Below are positions 36,849-51,462 of a DNA stretch of 64,000 nucleotides, piece by piece. A program made the translations under genes and the position numbers. The notes below the pieces were generated by a model. The model worked only from the letters and a program-made list of their open reading frames with translations. It did not search any database and had not been told where the DNA came from. Position 1 is the stretch's first letter. Each line of letters opens with the position of its first letter. The stretch is taken from assembly GCA_019241645.1 (NCBI GenBank), contig JAFAWQ010000043.1, positions 1 through 64,000 on the forward strand, read 5' to 3'. Source of the DNA: Alphaproteobacteria bacterium. GTDB lineage: Bacteria > Pseudomonadota > Alphaproteobacteria > Micropepsales > Micropepsaceae.

Positions 36849-37625
36849 ATGGAATACAACAATATCATCGCGAAGACAGAAGGCGCGGTCGGCATCATAA
36901 CGCTAAACCGGCCCACGGCGCTGAACGCGCTCAGTCAGGAGCTTCTTGAGGAACTCTGCGACACACTCGAGCGATGGGACGTGGACGATGGCGTCCGCTG
37001 TATCGTTCTCACTGGATCTGAGCGGGCATTCGCGGCCGGTGCTGATATCAAGGAGATGCAGCGCCGCTCGTACATGGATATGTTCAGATCCAACTACTTC
37101 GCGGATGCTGCCGACCGCATCACTGCGATACGTAAACCGATTATTGCGGCAGTGGCCGGGTACGCTCTCGGAGGCGGCTGTGAGCTGGCCATGCTCTGCG
37201 ACTTTATCATCGCGGCCGACACGGCGAAGTTCGGCCAGCCGGAAATTAATCTTGGCGTCATGCCGGGAATCGGCGGCACGCAGCGACTGACCCGCTTTGT
37301 TGGAAAATCCAAAGCCATGGAATTGTGTCTTACAGGACGCAATATGGATGCTGGCGAGGCCGAGCGGAGCGGACTTGTCTCGCGTGTGGTGCCTGCTGCG
37401 GACCTGATGGTGGAAGCGTTGAGAGCCGCCAAGAGCATCGCGGAAAAATCCGTACCTATCGCGATGATGACCAAGGAAGCAATCAACCGCGCATATGAAA
37501 CTACGCTCGCCGAAGGGGTCCGTTTCGAACGCAGGCTCTTTCATTCCATGTTCGCAACCGAAGACCAGAAAGAAGGAATGGCTGCCTTTTCCGAGAAGAG
37601 GAAACCAACCTTCACGAACCGCTAG
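36849..37625 (+). CDS. Enoyl-CoA hydratase
   Basis: 258 residues of the crotonase family. It hydrates 2-enoyl-CoA esters in beta-oxidation. The oxyanion-hole segments [11 protein letters not shown] (near 63) and [15 protein letters not shown] (near 106) and the catalytic glutamate region [18 protein letters not shown] (near 135) are all present. I use ATG 36849 ([10 protein letters not shown]) with AAGGA 8 bases upstream, not the in-frame ATG 36819. An enoyl-CoA hydratase next to rpsT and dnaA is a recurring alphaproteobacterial arrangement. Confidence 0.94.
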   Translation: MEYNNIIAKTEGAVGIITLNRPTALNALSQELLEELCDTLERWDVDDGVRCIVLTGSERAFAAGADIKEMQRRSYMDMFRSNYFADAADRITAIRKPIIAAVAGYALGGGCELAMLCDFIIAADTAKFGQPEINLGVMPGIGGTQRLTRFVGKSKAMELCLTGRNMDAGEAERSGLVSRVVPAADLMVEALRAAKSIAEKSVPIAMMTKEAINRAYETTLAEGVRFERRLFHSMFATEDQKEGMAAFSEKRKPTFTNR

Positions 37626-37695
37626 CAACCGGGTTGCGGCGTCTGTCATAACCCGCTAAAAGCCGCGCCTTCCCCAGGAAACTGAAGAGAACCGT

Positions 37696-37965
37696 ATGCC
37701 AAATATCGCCTCGGCCAAGAAGCGCGTCCGCACTGCGAAAAAGCGCACAGAGATCAATCATGCCCGGAAGGGCCGCGTGCGTACCTTTGCGCGCAAGGTC
37801 GAGGAGGCGATTGCGGCGGGCGACAAAGCCGCTGCCGCTGCAGCCCTGAAGGCCGCCGAGCCCGAAATCATGCGTGGCGTAACCAAAGGGATACTCCACA
37901 AGAACACGGGCGCGCGCAAAGTGTCGCGGTTGGCCCACCGAGTGGCGGCGCTCGCCGGCCGTTAA
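37696..37965 (+). CDS. rpsT: 30S ribosomal protein S20
   Basis: 89 residues, very basic and helical: [39 protein letters not shown] ... ending [20 protein letters not shown]. It is a primary 16S rRNA-binding protein of the small subunit. The order rpsT then dnaA is the standard alphaproteobacterial layout. No obvious intrinsic terminator follows; the downstream 590 bases are AT-rich and belong to the dnaA control region. Confidence 0.97.
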   Translation: MPNIASAKKRVRTAKKRTEINHARKGRVRTFARKVEEAIAAGDKAAAAAALKAAEPEIMRGVTKGILHKNTGARKVSRLAHRVAALAGR

Positions 37966-38557
37966 CCATTGCGAATTGTTACATAATTTGAAATGCAAGT
38001 TTTTTCTTTGCGAGGGCCTATATTTTTCTTTGTCTGTAGACGGAAAGAGCCTCAGCGTCGCGCAAATGTCATAAAGCTTTGAAATCTTCGCATTTCGTTG
38101 AGCAGACCCTCCGGATACTGACGAACCCCTTGTCCGAACTGCTATTTTGCCTGGAATCGTTCAGCCTCCGTTCACTTGCGGGCCTCTTCTGCACTGATAT
38201 TGTCACGATCATCGAGAGGGAGCACGGAGACTCAGCCAGTCAAGTGGTAAGAAAATTCCGAATAAAACTGCTTATCAGGCAAGGCGTTACGGCTCATAAG
38301 TAAATAAAACTGGAATTTTTATTGTGAAACTGCCGAGAATCTCTCGCGCAGCCGGGGAAGCTTGTCGAAAAACAGCGCTTTACCGGGGATCGCTTTCAGA
38401 AGGGAATGCAGGCCGAAAAAGGCCTGCGAGAAGGAGGTACTGGAGCCAAACCACACACACGAAAGCTAACGCGTAGTGAGCTGACGCGTCGGTGCGAGTT
38501 CTCAAGAAAAACAAAAGGGGCACCCGGGCGAGCCCGGTGAAGGAAAGGCAAAGAACG
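37966..38557. promoter_or_regulatory. dnaA upstream control region
   Basis: About 590 bases between rpsT and dnaA without a supported gene. It is distinctly more AT-rich than the surroundings (runs at 37976-38030 and 38290-38330). It holds two GANTC sites (38154-38158, 38337-38341), the target of CcrM methylation, which controls dnaA in Caulobacter. A perfect hairpin GCAGGCC-gaaaaa-GGCCTGC lies at 38408-38427, in the probable untranslated leader. I find no consensus DnaA box (TTATCCACA) here, so there is no direct sign that this is the replication origin. Confidence 0.55.
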
Positions 38558-39979
38558 ATGGCACAAACAACGAACAATAACGCTCATCAAGACGGCAGCG
38601 TACTATGGACTTCTACCCGGGAGCGGCTGCGGCGCGAACTGGGAGATCCCGTCTTCGACGCCTGGATCGCGTCACTTCAATTGCTCAGTCTGGAAAAGGG
38701 CGAGGCGAGGATTGGAGCTTCAAAGCCATTCGTGCGCAATTGGGTCGCCAATCATTATACAGCCCGTATTGAGCGTGCTCTGCGGGCAGAAGGGGGCAAT
38801 CCGCGGTCGGTTTCCATCGTGCTCGCGCCAGCGGTGATCGGAGGTGGAACCGATCATTCACTAGAGCGCCCTTCGCCGGCCCCCGCACAGCACACTCAAG
38901 ACACGCGGCATGGCCTCCATGAGCAGCACCGCGGCCTTTGGAACAGGGTCCTTCATCCGACCCAATCCTTTGATGGGCTTGTTATCGGTGCGGCGAACGA
39001 ATTCGCCTGCCGCGTAGCAAGACAATTTGCCGAAGGCGATGACAGTGCAGCGGCCCTGCTCTACCTGCATGCCGGCTTTGGCTTCGGCAAAAGTCATATT
39101 CTGAACGCCACAGCGCTTGAGGCGAGGAAGCGCGGGAGGCGGGTACTGTTTCTTGGTGCCGAAGACTTTATGCGTCAGTTCCTTGGCGCAATTCACCGTC
39201 GTGAAACACTCGCCTTTAAGGATGAGATCCGCGCGGCGGAACTCCTGCTAATAGACGATCTTCAGCACATCTGCCGCAGCAGCACCACAATCTCAGAGTT
39301 CCTGCATACTGTGAATGCCTTTTCGGACTTGCGCCGTAAAGTTGTTATCGCGGCGGACCGGGCTCCCGAAGGTTTCGATGCTTTGGGGGCAGATATCCGT
39401 TCGCGGCTCACAGGCGGGCTCGTGATCGCCTTGGGCAGGCCCGACCGGGAAATGCGGCTCGCAATTCTGCGAACTCGTGCAACCGAATTCACGAAACAAC
39501 GACCCCACGTGATTGTTCCGGACGAGGTTCTGGAACGCATTGCAGGTCTCGAAGAGGCAAGTCCGCGGGAGTTGATTGGAATGCTGACCAAGCTTGCGAC
39601 CTACGCCGATCTAACAAAGAAGCCCGTCACTACCGAGTTTGCGGAAGAGACTATTTCGCAGAGAGGGGGGCCACCGAGAAAGACCGGAATTGACGACATC
39701 CAGAAGAAGACCGCCGAATTCTACAAGCTCGATATCCGCGATCTGCATTCCAAGGAACGTACCCGGCGCGTAGCGCGGCCGCGGCAAGTCGCGATGTATC
39801 TGGCGCGGGAACTAACCATGCGGTCCTTGCCAGAGATCGGCCGCCGCTTCGGGGACCGCGACCACACCACCGTCCTTCATGCCTGCCGACGGATCGTAGA
39901 ACTATGTAGCACCGATACCGCCTTGAAGCAGGAGGTCGATTTCCTGAAACAAGTTCTCTCGAAACCAAAGAGCGTCTGA
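38558..39979 (+). CDS. dnaA: Chromosomal replication initiator protein DnaA (divergent)
   Basis: 473 residues from ATG 38558 ([10 protein letters not shown]), preceded by AAGGAAAGG; the ORF could extend to 38492. Domain I is at the N-terminus ([17 protein letters not shown]), a short linker follows, then the AAA+ domain. Walker A is GFGFGKS (about 172-179), Walker [11 protein letters not shown], sensor/box [14 protein letters not shown]. The DNA-binding domain carries the DnaA signature [18 protein letters not shown] (near 435). The AAA+ core differs from typical alphaproteobacterial DnaA (usually GPVGLGKTH and IDDVQFI), but all key residues remain. Confidence 0.95.
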   Translation: MAQTTNNNAHQDGSVLWTSTRERLRRELGDPVFDAWIASLQLLSLEKGEARIGASKPFVRNWVANHYTARIERALRAEGGNPRSVSIVLAPAVIGGGTDHSLERPSPAPAQHTQDTRHGLHEQHRGLWNRVLHPTQSFDGLVIGAANEFACRVARQFAEGDDSAAALLYLHAGFGFGKSHILNATALEARKRGRRVLFLGAEDFMRQFLGAIHRRETLAFKDEIRAAELLLIDDLQHICRSSTTISEFLHTVNAFSDLRRKVVIAADRAPEGFDALGADIRSRLTGGLVIALGRPDREMRLAILRTRATEFTKQRPHVIVPDEVLERIAGLEEASPRELIGMLTKLATYADLTKKPVTTEFAEETISQRGGPPRKTGIDDIQKKTAEFYKLDIRDLHSKERTRRVARPRQVAMYLARELTMRSLPEIGRRFGDRDHTTVLHACRRIVELCSTDTALKQEVDFLKQVLSKPKSV

Positions 39980-39990
39980 CCTCCCCTGTT

Positions 39991-40018
39991 GGAGCCGCGG
40001 GCCCTCGCCCGCGGTTCC
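39991..40018 (+). terminator. Strong hairpin after dnaA
   Basis: A 12-bp stem GGAGCCGCGGGC / GCCCGCGGTTCC with a four-base loop CCTC, 11 bases after the dnaA stop. It lacks a following T run, so it may be an attenuating or 3'-protecting structure instead of a complete intrinsic terminator. It separates dnaA from the promoter of dnaN. Confidence 0.6.
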
Positions 40019-40072
40019 ATTCGCCCGCTGCAACACGCGAAAATCCGCGCCTTTTTGACGTTGCCCATCCTG

Positions 40073-40100
40073 TTCACCGTCCCCTTTTCGTTGATATAAT
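40073..40100 (+). promoter_or_regulatory. Likely sigma70 promoter of dnaN-recF-gyrB
   Basis: A perfect -10 box TATAAT at 40095-40100 with TTCACC (four of six) at 40073-40078 and a 16-base spacer. It lies about 107 bases before the dnaN ATG and after the dnaA hairpin, so the dnaN-recF-gyrB genes can be transcribed apart from dnaA. Confidence 0.6.
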
Positions 40101-40207
40101 GGAACTCTTGAGTCGACTGTCGAAACTCAAGAAAGCAGACATTTTGGCCGGAGTTCGTCGCCTTATTTGGCTGCCGGTTCCGGGCCTACCATTTTGGATC
40201 AGAGACA

Positions 40208-41325
40208 ATGAAAATTTCGGTCGAACGCGGCGCCTTTCTAAAGGCCCTTTCCCATGTCCAAAGCGTGGTGGAACGGCGCAATACGATCCCGATCCTCTCA
40301 AATGTGATGATCGAAGCCGCAAAGGGCCAGTTGAAGCTCACGGCGACCGATCTCGATATCGAGATCGTCGAATCGCTCAGCGCGGATGTGTTGCGAAATG
40401 GAGCCGCGACGGCTCCCGCGCACATACTGTATGACATCGTTCGCAAGCTCCCGGAGGGCGCGCAGGTCCAGGCCGAATTGCTGAGCGCGGAAGGCGGGCG
40501 TCTGGCCATATCGGCCGGCTCAGTGCGATTCGAACTCGCGTGTCTGCCGAAAGAAGACTTTCCACAGATGTCGGCCGGCGCGCTGCCCCACAAATTTCGC
40601 CTCTCTGCCGATGCGCTGAAGCGCTTGATCGACAAGACACGATTCGCGATCTCCACTGAGGAGACTCGATTTTACCTGAACGGCATCTATCTGCATGCCG
40701 CCAAAGACGGCAAGGCGCAGGCGATGCGAGCTGTGGCTACTGACGGGCACAGACTCGCGCGCTTCGAACTCGAGCTACCCGACGGCGCTTCGGACATGCC
40801 GGGCATCATCGTACCGCGCAAAACAGTAATGGAACTTCGGCGCTTGTTGGACGACACGGAAGAAGCGATCGATGTCTCGCTTTCCGACACCAAGATACAG
40901 TTTGTCTCCGGCGGCATTGAATTGACGTCGAAACTGATCGACGGCACGTTCCCCGACTATCAGCGGGTCATTCCGGCCAACAACGACAAATCCCTGGCAC
41001 TGGACGCAAAGGAGTTTTCGCAAAGCGTGGACCGCGTCTCCACCATTTCGGCGGACAAAACCCGCGCTGTGAAACTTAACATCGGCAGAGACCGGGTCAC
41101 GCTATCCGTTATCAATCCAGATTCAGGAACGGCGACCGAAGAACTTGGCGCCACCTATGCCGCCTCGCCGATTGAGATAGGTTTCAATGCGCGCTACCTG
41201 CTGGACATCACCGGGCAGATTGAAGGGAAGCAGGCTCGCTTTCTCCTGCACGATGCGGGCTCGCCAACATTGATCGAAGACACCGAGGACAATCGCACGT
41301 TGTATGTGCTGATGCCGATGCGGGT

Positions 41326-41329
<4 letters not shown>
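40208..41329 (+). CDS. dnaN: DNA polymerase III beta subunit (sliding clamp)
   Basis: 373 residues, three clamp domains of about 120 residues each. Typical segments: MKISVERGAFLKALSHVQSVVERRNTIPILSNV, ATDGHRLA near 178, and the C-terminal LLHDAGSPTLIEDT ... YVLMPMRV. The ring encircles DNA and tethers polymerase III and repair proteins. The stop overlaps the GTG of recF by 4 bases, so dnaN, recF and gyrB are a coupled set. Confidence 0.98.
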
Positions 41330-45792
<4,463 letters not shown>

Positions 45793-45793
<1 letters not shown>

Positions 45794-46917
45794 TAAGTGG
45801 GCATCCTTGCCAGCTCCTGCGAGCGCAGTTCGGCCATGCGTTCGCTGGCGCGCTGCTTGACGCTCTCGCTCTTGAGCTGGCCGCAGGCCGCCATGATGTC
45901 GCGGCCGCGCGGCGTGCGCACCGGCGAGGCATAGCCGGCGCGGTTCACCACATCGGCGAACTTTTCGATCTGTGCCCAGTCGGAGCATTCATACGGCGCG
46001 CCGGGCCACGGATTGAACGGAATGAGGTTGATCTTCGCTGGAATGCCCCTGATGACGCGTACCAGCTCGCGTGCATCGGCAAGCGAGTCGTTTAAATTCT
46101 TCAGCATCACATATTCGAAGGTGATGCGCCGCGCGTTGGAAACGCCGGGATAGTCGCGGCAGGCCTGCAGCAATTCGGCAATCGGGTACTTTTTGTTCAG
46201 CGGTACGATCACGTCGCGCACGTCATCGCGCGCCGCGTGCAAGGAAATCGCGAGAGACGAGCCGATCTCATCACCTGCCCGCTTGATCATCGGTACCACA
46301 CCGGCAGTCGATAGCGTAATGCGCCGCCTGGATAGCGCGAGACCATCCCCATCCGCCACAATGGCGAGTGCCGCCTTGACGTTCTCGAAATTGTAAAGCG
46401 GCTCACCCATTCCCATCATCACGACATTGGTGAGGCGGCGGTTCTCGCCGGTGCTTGGCCAGTCGTTCAGGGCATCGCGCGCGACCATCACCTGCCCGAC
46501 GATTTCCTGAGGCGTGAGGTTGCGAACCAGCCGCTGCGTGCCCGTGTGGCAGAAGCGGCAGTTTAGGGTGCAACCCACCTGCGAGGAGACGCATAGCGTG
46601 CCCCGTCCGGGCTCCGGAATGAACACAGTCTCAAATTCCGAGCCGCCGGCGCCTCGCAACAGCCATTTGCGCGTGCCGTCGCTGGAGATTTGTTCGGTCA
46701 CGATTTCTGGCCGTGCCAGCGAAAACCGGCTGGCCATGCTGCCGCGAAAATCCTTTGCCAGATTGCTCATGCTGGCGAAGTCTTGCGCGCCATGGACATA
46801 AGCCCAGTTCCACAACTGCCGGGCGCGCATGCCAACGGCCCGTTCGGCCACGCCCGCCTCGGCAAGTGCGGCCTTTAGAGCATCGAAGGGAACGCCGATC
46901 AGATTGGTTGGAGCCAT
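45793..46917 (-). CDS. rlmN: 23S rRNA/tRNA adenine C2-methyltransferase RlmN
   Basis: 374 residues. A radical SAM enzyme that methylates A2503 of 23S rRNA and A37 of some tRNAs. The cluster-binding cysteines are in [13 protein letters not shown] (Cx3Cx2C, near 120-127). The rest of the fold is visible ([41 protein letters not shown]). The second, methyl-transfer cysteine is likely the C-terminal one in AACGQLK. It is coupled to the downstream methyltransferase. Confidence 0.97.
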
Positions 46918-46969
46918 GGCGGCAATATAGGAAACCCGGCGGCCTATTGCTCCATTTTTCAGTCAGAAT

Positions 46970-47557
46970 CTACATTCCGCAGGCGTTATGAATGTGGTCC
47001 AGCGCGTCAGCCACCCCCGAGAGCCCATAAACATCCTTCGTCAACGTGCCGCGCCGCGACGTGCCTGTGACAACAGCCGTCAAGCCGCCACGCAGTGCTC
47101 GAAGCAGCCTCGGATCATCAGCAGGATTCAATATCCAGGCACTGCCGGAACTACCCTCGTTCTTGGTAAAGAAATCGAAGGTCTCGCTGCCGATATGCAT
47201 CGTGACCGTGCTTCCATCCTTGTAAGGATAGCCAGGCACGATTTCGGCTTCGGCCTTGGAGCGCCGGCCCGGCCAATCATTGATCAATAGATAGGCCGGA
47301 TCCCGGTTGACGTTGGCGGGTTCCTTGGCCTTGGGTTCGGAAAGCACATAGCAGACCCTGCCGTCACCGCTGCCCCGCATGTAGGCGGACCAGTCCTTGT
47401 AGCGTCCTAGAAAATTTGGCCCCTCAGATGCCGGGGGTGCCGCCGCGGCTGCTTCAGTGCGATGCGTGCGCGCATGCGCGGCACCGGCGATCACCGAAAC
47501 CATCAGTGCCAGTGCTGCTCGGCTACGACGTTTCAAGCCCGATCTGCCTTGAGACAC
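46970..47557 (-). CDS. IalB-like (invasion-associated locus B) exported protein
   Basis: About 195 residues from GTG 47557 with AGGG 7 bases upstream; TTG 47536 and ATG 47503 are alternatives. A signal peptide is clear (LKRRSRAALALMVSVIAGAAHA). The mature domain begins after an Ala-rich spacer with FLGRYKDWSAYMRGSGDGRVCYVLSEPK, then SETFDFFTKNEGSSGSAWI and LTAVVTGTSRRGTLTKDVYGLSG, the pattern of the IalB family. In Bartonella the founder affects host cell entry; in free-living alphaproteobacteria the role is unknown. The frame open to 47935 overlaps the ABC permease and is not credible. Confidence 0.82.
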   Translation of the reverse strand: MSQGRSGLKRRSRAALALMVSVIAGAAHARTHRTEAAAAAPPASEGPNFLGRYKDWSAYMRGSGDGRVCYVLSEPKAKEPANVNRDPAYLLINDWPGRRSKAEAEIVPGYPYKDGSTVTMHIGSETFDFFTKNEGSSGSAWILNPADDPRLLRALRGGLTAVVTGTSRRGTLTKDVYGLSGVADALDHIHNACGM

Positions 47558-47649
47558 AGATTCGCCCTGACGAATCTCCAATGGAAGCGGAAGGCTAGAC
47601 GGATGGCGAATCCCTGTCCAATCGGAAGCAAATTTCGGCCCGCGCTGTT

Positions 47650-48462
47650 CTATTCCCGCAGGCCGTAGCCGATCGAGAACAATTTCCACACGACGGCCAA
47701 CAGCACGACCATCAATCCAAGGGTCAGTCCGGCCGCCAGCAATTCGGGCGTTTCGGTGAAGCCGATCATGGAATGGCGAATCCCGTTTATGAAATAGAAG
47801 AACGGATTGGCCCAGGCGATCCAGTGCAACCACCCCGGCAGCATATGCACCGTGTTGAAGACGCCGCCCACGAAAGAAAGCGGCGTGATGAAGAAGATGT
47901 TCAGCATCGTCAGCTGCTCGAAATTGTTCGCCCACAGGCCAATGATGATACCAAGCAATCCAAAAATGATGGAAACGGCCACGATCCAGAACAGAAATTC
48001 AACAATGCCGGAAACCGATGTGGCGCCAAACGCCGCGCCGATCAGCAAGATGCCCACAGCGGTGATGACCGATCGCACCACCGTCATCGCCAGCAGGCCA
48101 ACGATCATTTCAATGTGAGAGAACGGCGCCACCAGCACTTCCTCAATGTAACGCAGGAAGCGCTGGAAATAGATTTGCGAGGACGACTGGAGGAAAGCGG
48201 CGTTGACGACGTTCAGCATAAGAATGCCCGGCAGGACGAACTCGATGTAGCGGTGTCCGCCGATGGTCGCGATCCGGGTCCCTACCACGTAACCAAACAC
48301 GAAAATGAACATTAGAGCCGATATCCAGGGCGCGACGAATGCCTGTGTCGGCACCCGCATCAGCCGGGACATCTCCCGCCGGATGATCGTCCACAGCCCG
48401 ATCCAGTTGATGCTTATGGGCGACATGGGCGTAAGCTCGGCCGTGTTGTCGATCGTGCTCAT
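47650..48462 (-). CDS. ABC-2 type exporter, permease
   Basis: 270 residues with six membrane helices, an ABC-2 permease (IIRREMSRLMRVPTQAFVAPWISALMFIFVFG at the N-terminus, then LLGIIIGLWANNFEQ and FVGGVFNTVHMLPGWLHWIAWANPFFYFINGIRHSMIG). This is the YadH/NodJ-like type that exports polysaccharides, lipids or drugs. It overlaps the ATPase gene by 4 bases and depends on it. Confidence 0.93.
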   Translation of the reverse strand: MSTIDNTAELTPMSPISINWIGLWTIIRREMSRLMRVPTQAFVAPWISALMFIFVFGYVVGTRIATIGGHRYIEFVLPGILMLNVVNAAFLQSSSQIYFQRFLRYIEEVLVAPFSHIEMIVGLLAMTVVRSVITAVGILLIGAAFGATSVSGIVEFLFWIVAVSIIFGLLGIIIGLWANNFEQLTMLNIFFITPLSFVGGVFNTVHMLPGWLHWIAWANPFFYFINGIRHSMIGFTETPELLAAGLTLGLMVVLLAVVWKLFSIGYGLRE

Positions 48463-49211
48463 GCCGCCGCGCCTTCGATATGATCGGGTTCGGCGCCGGT
48501 CGCCGTCAGATAAGCAGCTTCCAGATCGCCGGTCAGGAGGAACTCCGCCTTCGGGCCTTCGCGCACGATCTTACCGTCGTTAATGATTGAGATGGTGCGG
48601 CAGAGACGTTCGATCTCTTCGAGATAGTGCGACGTGAGCAGAATGGTCTTTCCGTCGCGGTTGAGTTCCTGGAGATAGCGCCACAGATCGCGGCGGAGTT
48701 CGACATCCACGCCGGCCGTCGGCTCATCGAGAATCAAGAGCTTGGGATCGTGCACCAGCGCCCGCGCGAGAATTACGCGCCGTTTCAATCCCCCAGAAAG
48801 TTCGCGAAACTGTTTTTTGGCGTGAGGGCCGAGTTCGAAGCGATCGATCAGCATCTCGACCCGTGCCTTCCGTTCCGCCGCGCGCAGGCCGAAATAGCCG
48901 CCCATCCAGTCGATGATCTGCGTCACCTTGGCAAAAGTATCGACGTTGAACTCCTGCGGCGAGAGCCCGATCAGCCGCCTGGCCTCGCGATAGTCCTTGA
49001 CCGCATCGATGCCGAAGATCTCGATTTTGCCGGAGGTGGGCTTCGCAATGCCCGTCATGCAGTGAATGGTGGTCGACTTCCCGGCGCCGTTCGGCCCCAG
49101 AAAGCCGAAGAAATCGCCAGGCGCGATCTGCATGGAAAGATCGTCCACGGCGACGGTACCGCCGCGATACACCTTGCGCAGGTGGGAAATGGAAACAGCC
49201 GGGGTGGTCAT
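48459..49211 (-). CDS. ABC-2 type exporter, ATP-binding protein
   Basis: 250 residues. Walker A GPNGAGKSTT (near 43), signature LSGGLKRRVILARAL (near 144), Walker B KLLILDEPTAGVDVELRRD, and H-loop TSHYLEE. It is the partner of the permease with a 4-base overlap, close to E. coli YadG. I use ATG 49211 (MTTPAVSISHL); the frame to 49433 runs into the divergent asparaginase. Substrate unknown. Confidence 0.95.
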   Translation of the reverse strand: MTTPAVSISHLRKVYRGGTVAVDDLSMQIAPGDFFGFLGPNGAGKSTTIHCMTGIAKPTSGKIEIFGIDAVKDYREARRLIGLSPQEFNVDTFAKVTQIIDWMGGYFGLRAAERKARVEMLIDRFELGPHAKKQFRELSGGLKRRVILARALVHDPKLLILDEPTAGVDVELRRDLWRYLQELNRDGKTILLTSHYLEEIERLCRTISIINDGKIVREGPKAEFLLTGDLEAAYLTATGAEPDHIEGAAA

Positions 49212-49284
49212 GGGCGGCGGACTATAGCGGCCCAGATTCAAAACAGAAGCCGCAAAATCGCCCAGCCGCTGGTATAAGCCAATC

Positions 49285-50313
49285 ATGGACAATCCGATTC
49301 TCGTGGAAGTGACGCGCGGCGAAATCGTTGAGAGCGTGCACAGGGGCGCTTTCGCCATCGCGCGGGCCGACGGCACGGTAGTTTTGGCGCTTGGCAACAT
49401 GGACGTGCCAGTCTTTCCGCGGTCCACCCTCAAACCGATTCAGGCGCTACCGCTGATCGAATCGGGAGCCGCCGACGCCTTTGGATTAGGCAACGAGGAG
49501 ATCGCGCTGGCCTGTGCGTCCCACTCTGGCGAGCCGATGCACACAAGGCGCGTTGCCGCATGGCTGGACAGGATTGGTTGTGCGGAACAGGATCTCGCCT
49601 GCGGTGCACATCCCGTTCGCTATCAGCCCGTGTGGACCGAGATGGTGCGCGAAGGTCAACAACCAACGCGCCTCCACAACAACTGCTCGGGAAAGCACAC
49701 CGGATTTCTGACAGTGGCGCGACATTGGGGGATCGCGACCGAAGGGTACGAACAGCACGATCATCCCGTGCAGCGGGCCATCGCCAAAGTTCTAGGTGAA
49801 CTTGCCGAAATCGATCTCGAATTGCCCTGGGGAGTCGATGGGTGCGCGGCTCCGAATTTCGCTTTGCCCATAACCGCAATGGCGCAAGCCTTGGCGAAAC
49901 TCGCCAATCCTTCAGGCCTGCCCGACGGTCGGGCTCAAGCCGTGCGACGCATCGTCGGCGCCATGATGGCGCATCCCGAACTTGTCGCAGGAACAGGCCG
50001 CAGCGATACGGTCCTGATGCGGGCTTGCCGCGGACGCGCAGCCACCAAGGCCGGCGCTGAAGGGTATTACGGCGGTATCATCCCGGAGGCCGGGCTGGGG
50101 ATTGCGCTCAAGATCGACGACGGCGCGGGACGCGCGGCCGAGACCGCGATGGCGGCGATCCTCGACAAGCTTGGCCTGTTGGGCGACGACGAGGCGGCAC
50201 ACAAAATTGTCCGCGCATCTGTGTTGAATACGCGCAAGGACATTGTCGGGGAGAGGCGCGCCGCGGCTTGTCTTGCTGGCGCGGACGTCACGAGATTACA
50301 AACGCGGCACTAA
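49285..50313 (+). CDS. Asparaginase, Rhizobium AnsA-type (asparaginase II family)
   Basis: 342 residues of the plant/Rhizobium-like thermolabile asparaginase II family (AnsA of Rhizobium etli), unrelated to E. coli AnsB. Typical sections: VTRGEIVESVHRGAFAIA, VFPRSTLKPIQALPLIESGAA, LACASHSGEPMHT, and LHNNCSGKHTGFLTVARHWG, where a serine-lysine pair is catalytic in this family. It hydrolyses L-asparagine to aspartate and ammonia. The stop converges on the radical SAM gene (4-base overlap). Confidence 0.92.
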   Translation: MDNPILVEVTRGEIVESVHRGAFAIARADGTVVLALGNMDVPVFPRSTLKPIQALPLIESGAADAFGLGNEEIALACASHSGEPMHTRRVAAWLDRIGCAEQDLACGAHPVRYQPVWTEMVREGQQPTRLHNNCSGKHTGFLTVARHWGIATEGYEQHDHPVQRAIAKVLGELAEIDLELPWGVDGCAAPNFALPITAMAQALAKLANPSGLPDGRAQAVRRIVGAMMAHPELVAGTGRSDTVLMRACRGRAATKAGAEGYYGGIIPEAGLGIALKIDDGAGRAAETAMAAILDKLGLLGDDEAAHKIVRASVLNTRKDIVGERRAAACLAGADVTRLQTRH

Positions 50314-51458
50314 GCGGCGCGAGGCGACTGCATCAGCCATTCCCGTGCCCAACCCCCGACCGTTCCAGCGTCAACGCCAGCCGCCGCAAGTTCGCTAATT
50401 ATCGCCGAGATGGTCAAACGCGGGACACCGCAAGCAGTCTTACCTGCCTCGCAGACAACCGACCCGTGCTCGTGCATTGGCGTACTGTCGCAAAAGCGCA
50501 CATGATCGCAGGAGAGGCAATGATGCCGCTTACGCGCGACAATCCAGTCCTGACAGCTATGATAGGGGCCGGCCTGAGTCATTTCCAGGATCGAGGAGGT
50601 AGCGAGGTTGCCGAGGCGGCGTGCAGGATCGTAAGCGAAGGGCCGGAGAAACACGTCCCCGTTTACGTTCACGACATAAATGTTGTCCAGCAGCGTACGC
50701 GCGGGATCGCCAGCACCCGGCTGATCCAGAATGCGCAGCACTGCCGCCCTTAAGTAAGTGTCCAGCGGTTCGACAGGCAGATGCCGTTCGGATTCCGCAC
50801 GCTTGGTCAGCAACTCGATCAGCGTTCGCGCAACCTCGGCGGCGGGCAAACGAAACATGCTCGTTGCCTCCGCCGGGCCGCCTTCGAACATCGGGAGAAT
50901 GCGCCAGCCAACGGCATTCTCGACGATCCAATCGTACGCCTCCGTCAGCCGGCCTCTGTTGTGGTTGCCCAGAACGGAGATCACGCCGAAATCATGCCCC
51001 CGCGCGCGCAACGCTTCCGCCGCTGCGATCACCCGCCCGTTGGACTCCCGGCCGCCGACATTGCGGCGAACGCCGTCCGCGAAATCAATGGAAACGCCGA
51101 GTTCCCAATTGAGAGTGAGCACATAATCAAGACTATCACGTTTCACGCCGTACAAATTGGTTTGCACGCTGTTGCGATAAGGATGGCGATGGATGTTCTG
51201 CTCCTGCGTCGACGCAATATGCCGGTAGAATTCCTTCGGCAGAAGCAGCGGTTCGCCCCCGTGCCAGACAAAGGAAAATTCTGGCGTAATCCCTAGTGTT
51301 GCAAGATGGTCGCCGAATGCGTCCACGCCGGCGAACAACTTTTGCAGCGTGCCGGGATGCATGCGGTCGCGCACATGGAGCTCGCGGTGCTCGTAGCAAT
51401 AGGCGCAGCGTAGGTTGCAGAACTTGGAAAGCTTTACGACGAATACAAGCTCATGCAT
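50310..51458 (-). CDS. Radical SAM/SPASM enzyme, candidate peptide-modifying maturase
   Basis: 382 residues. The radical SAM cluster motif is CNLRCAYC (C14, C18, C21). A C-terminal SPASM-like set of cysteines is C302, C314, C317, C323, C336 and C343, with the canonical CX2CX5C core, indicating auxiliary Fe-S clusters. Other parts match the anSME/RiPP-maturase architecture (FVWHGGEPLLLPKEFY, VQTNLYGV, GVSIDFADGVRR). Such enzymes install thioether, cyclophane or formylglycine-type changes on peptides or proteins. The upstream gene, 4 bases away, encodes a Tat-signal protein that could be the substrate. The exact chemistry is not predictable. Confidence 0.88.
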   Translation of the reverse strand: MHELVFVVKLSKFCNLRCAYCYEHRELHVRDRMHPGTLQKLFAGVDAFGDHLATLGITPEFSFVWHGGEPLLLPKEFYRHIASTQEQNIHRHPYRNSVQTNLYGVKRDSLDYVLTLNWELGVSIDFADGVRRNVGGRESNGRVIAAAEALRARGHDFGVISVLGNHNRGRLTEAYDWIVENAVGWRILPMFEGGPAEATSMFRLPAAEVARTLIELLTKRAESERHLPVEPLDTYLRAAVLRILDQPGAGDPARTLLDNIYVVNVNGDVFLRPFAYDPARRLGNLATSSILEMTQAGPYHSCQDWIVARKRHHCLSCDHVRFCDSTPMHEHGSVVCEAGKTACGVPRLTISAIISELAAAGVDAGTVGGWAREWLMQSPRAA

Positions 51459-51462
51459 TCAG

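Noticed and set aside
47558-47935. N-terminal extension of the IalB-like gene
   Set aside because: It would overlap the ABC permease gene and places the signal peptide in the middle of the protein.
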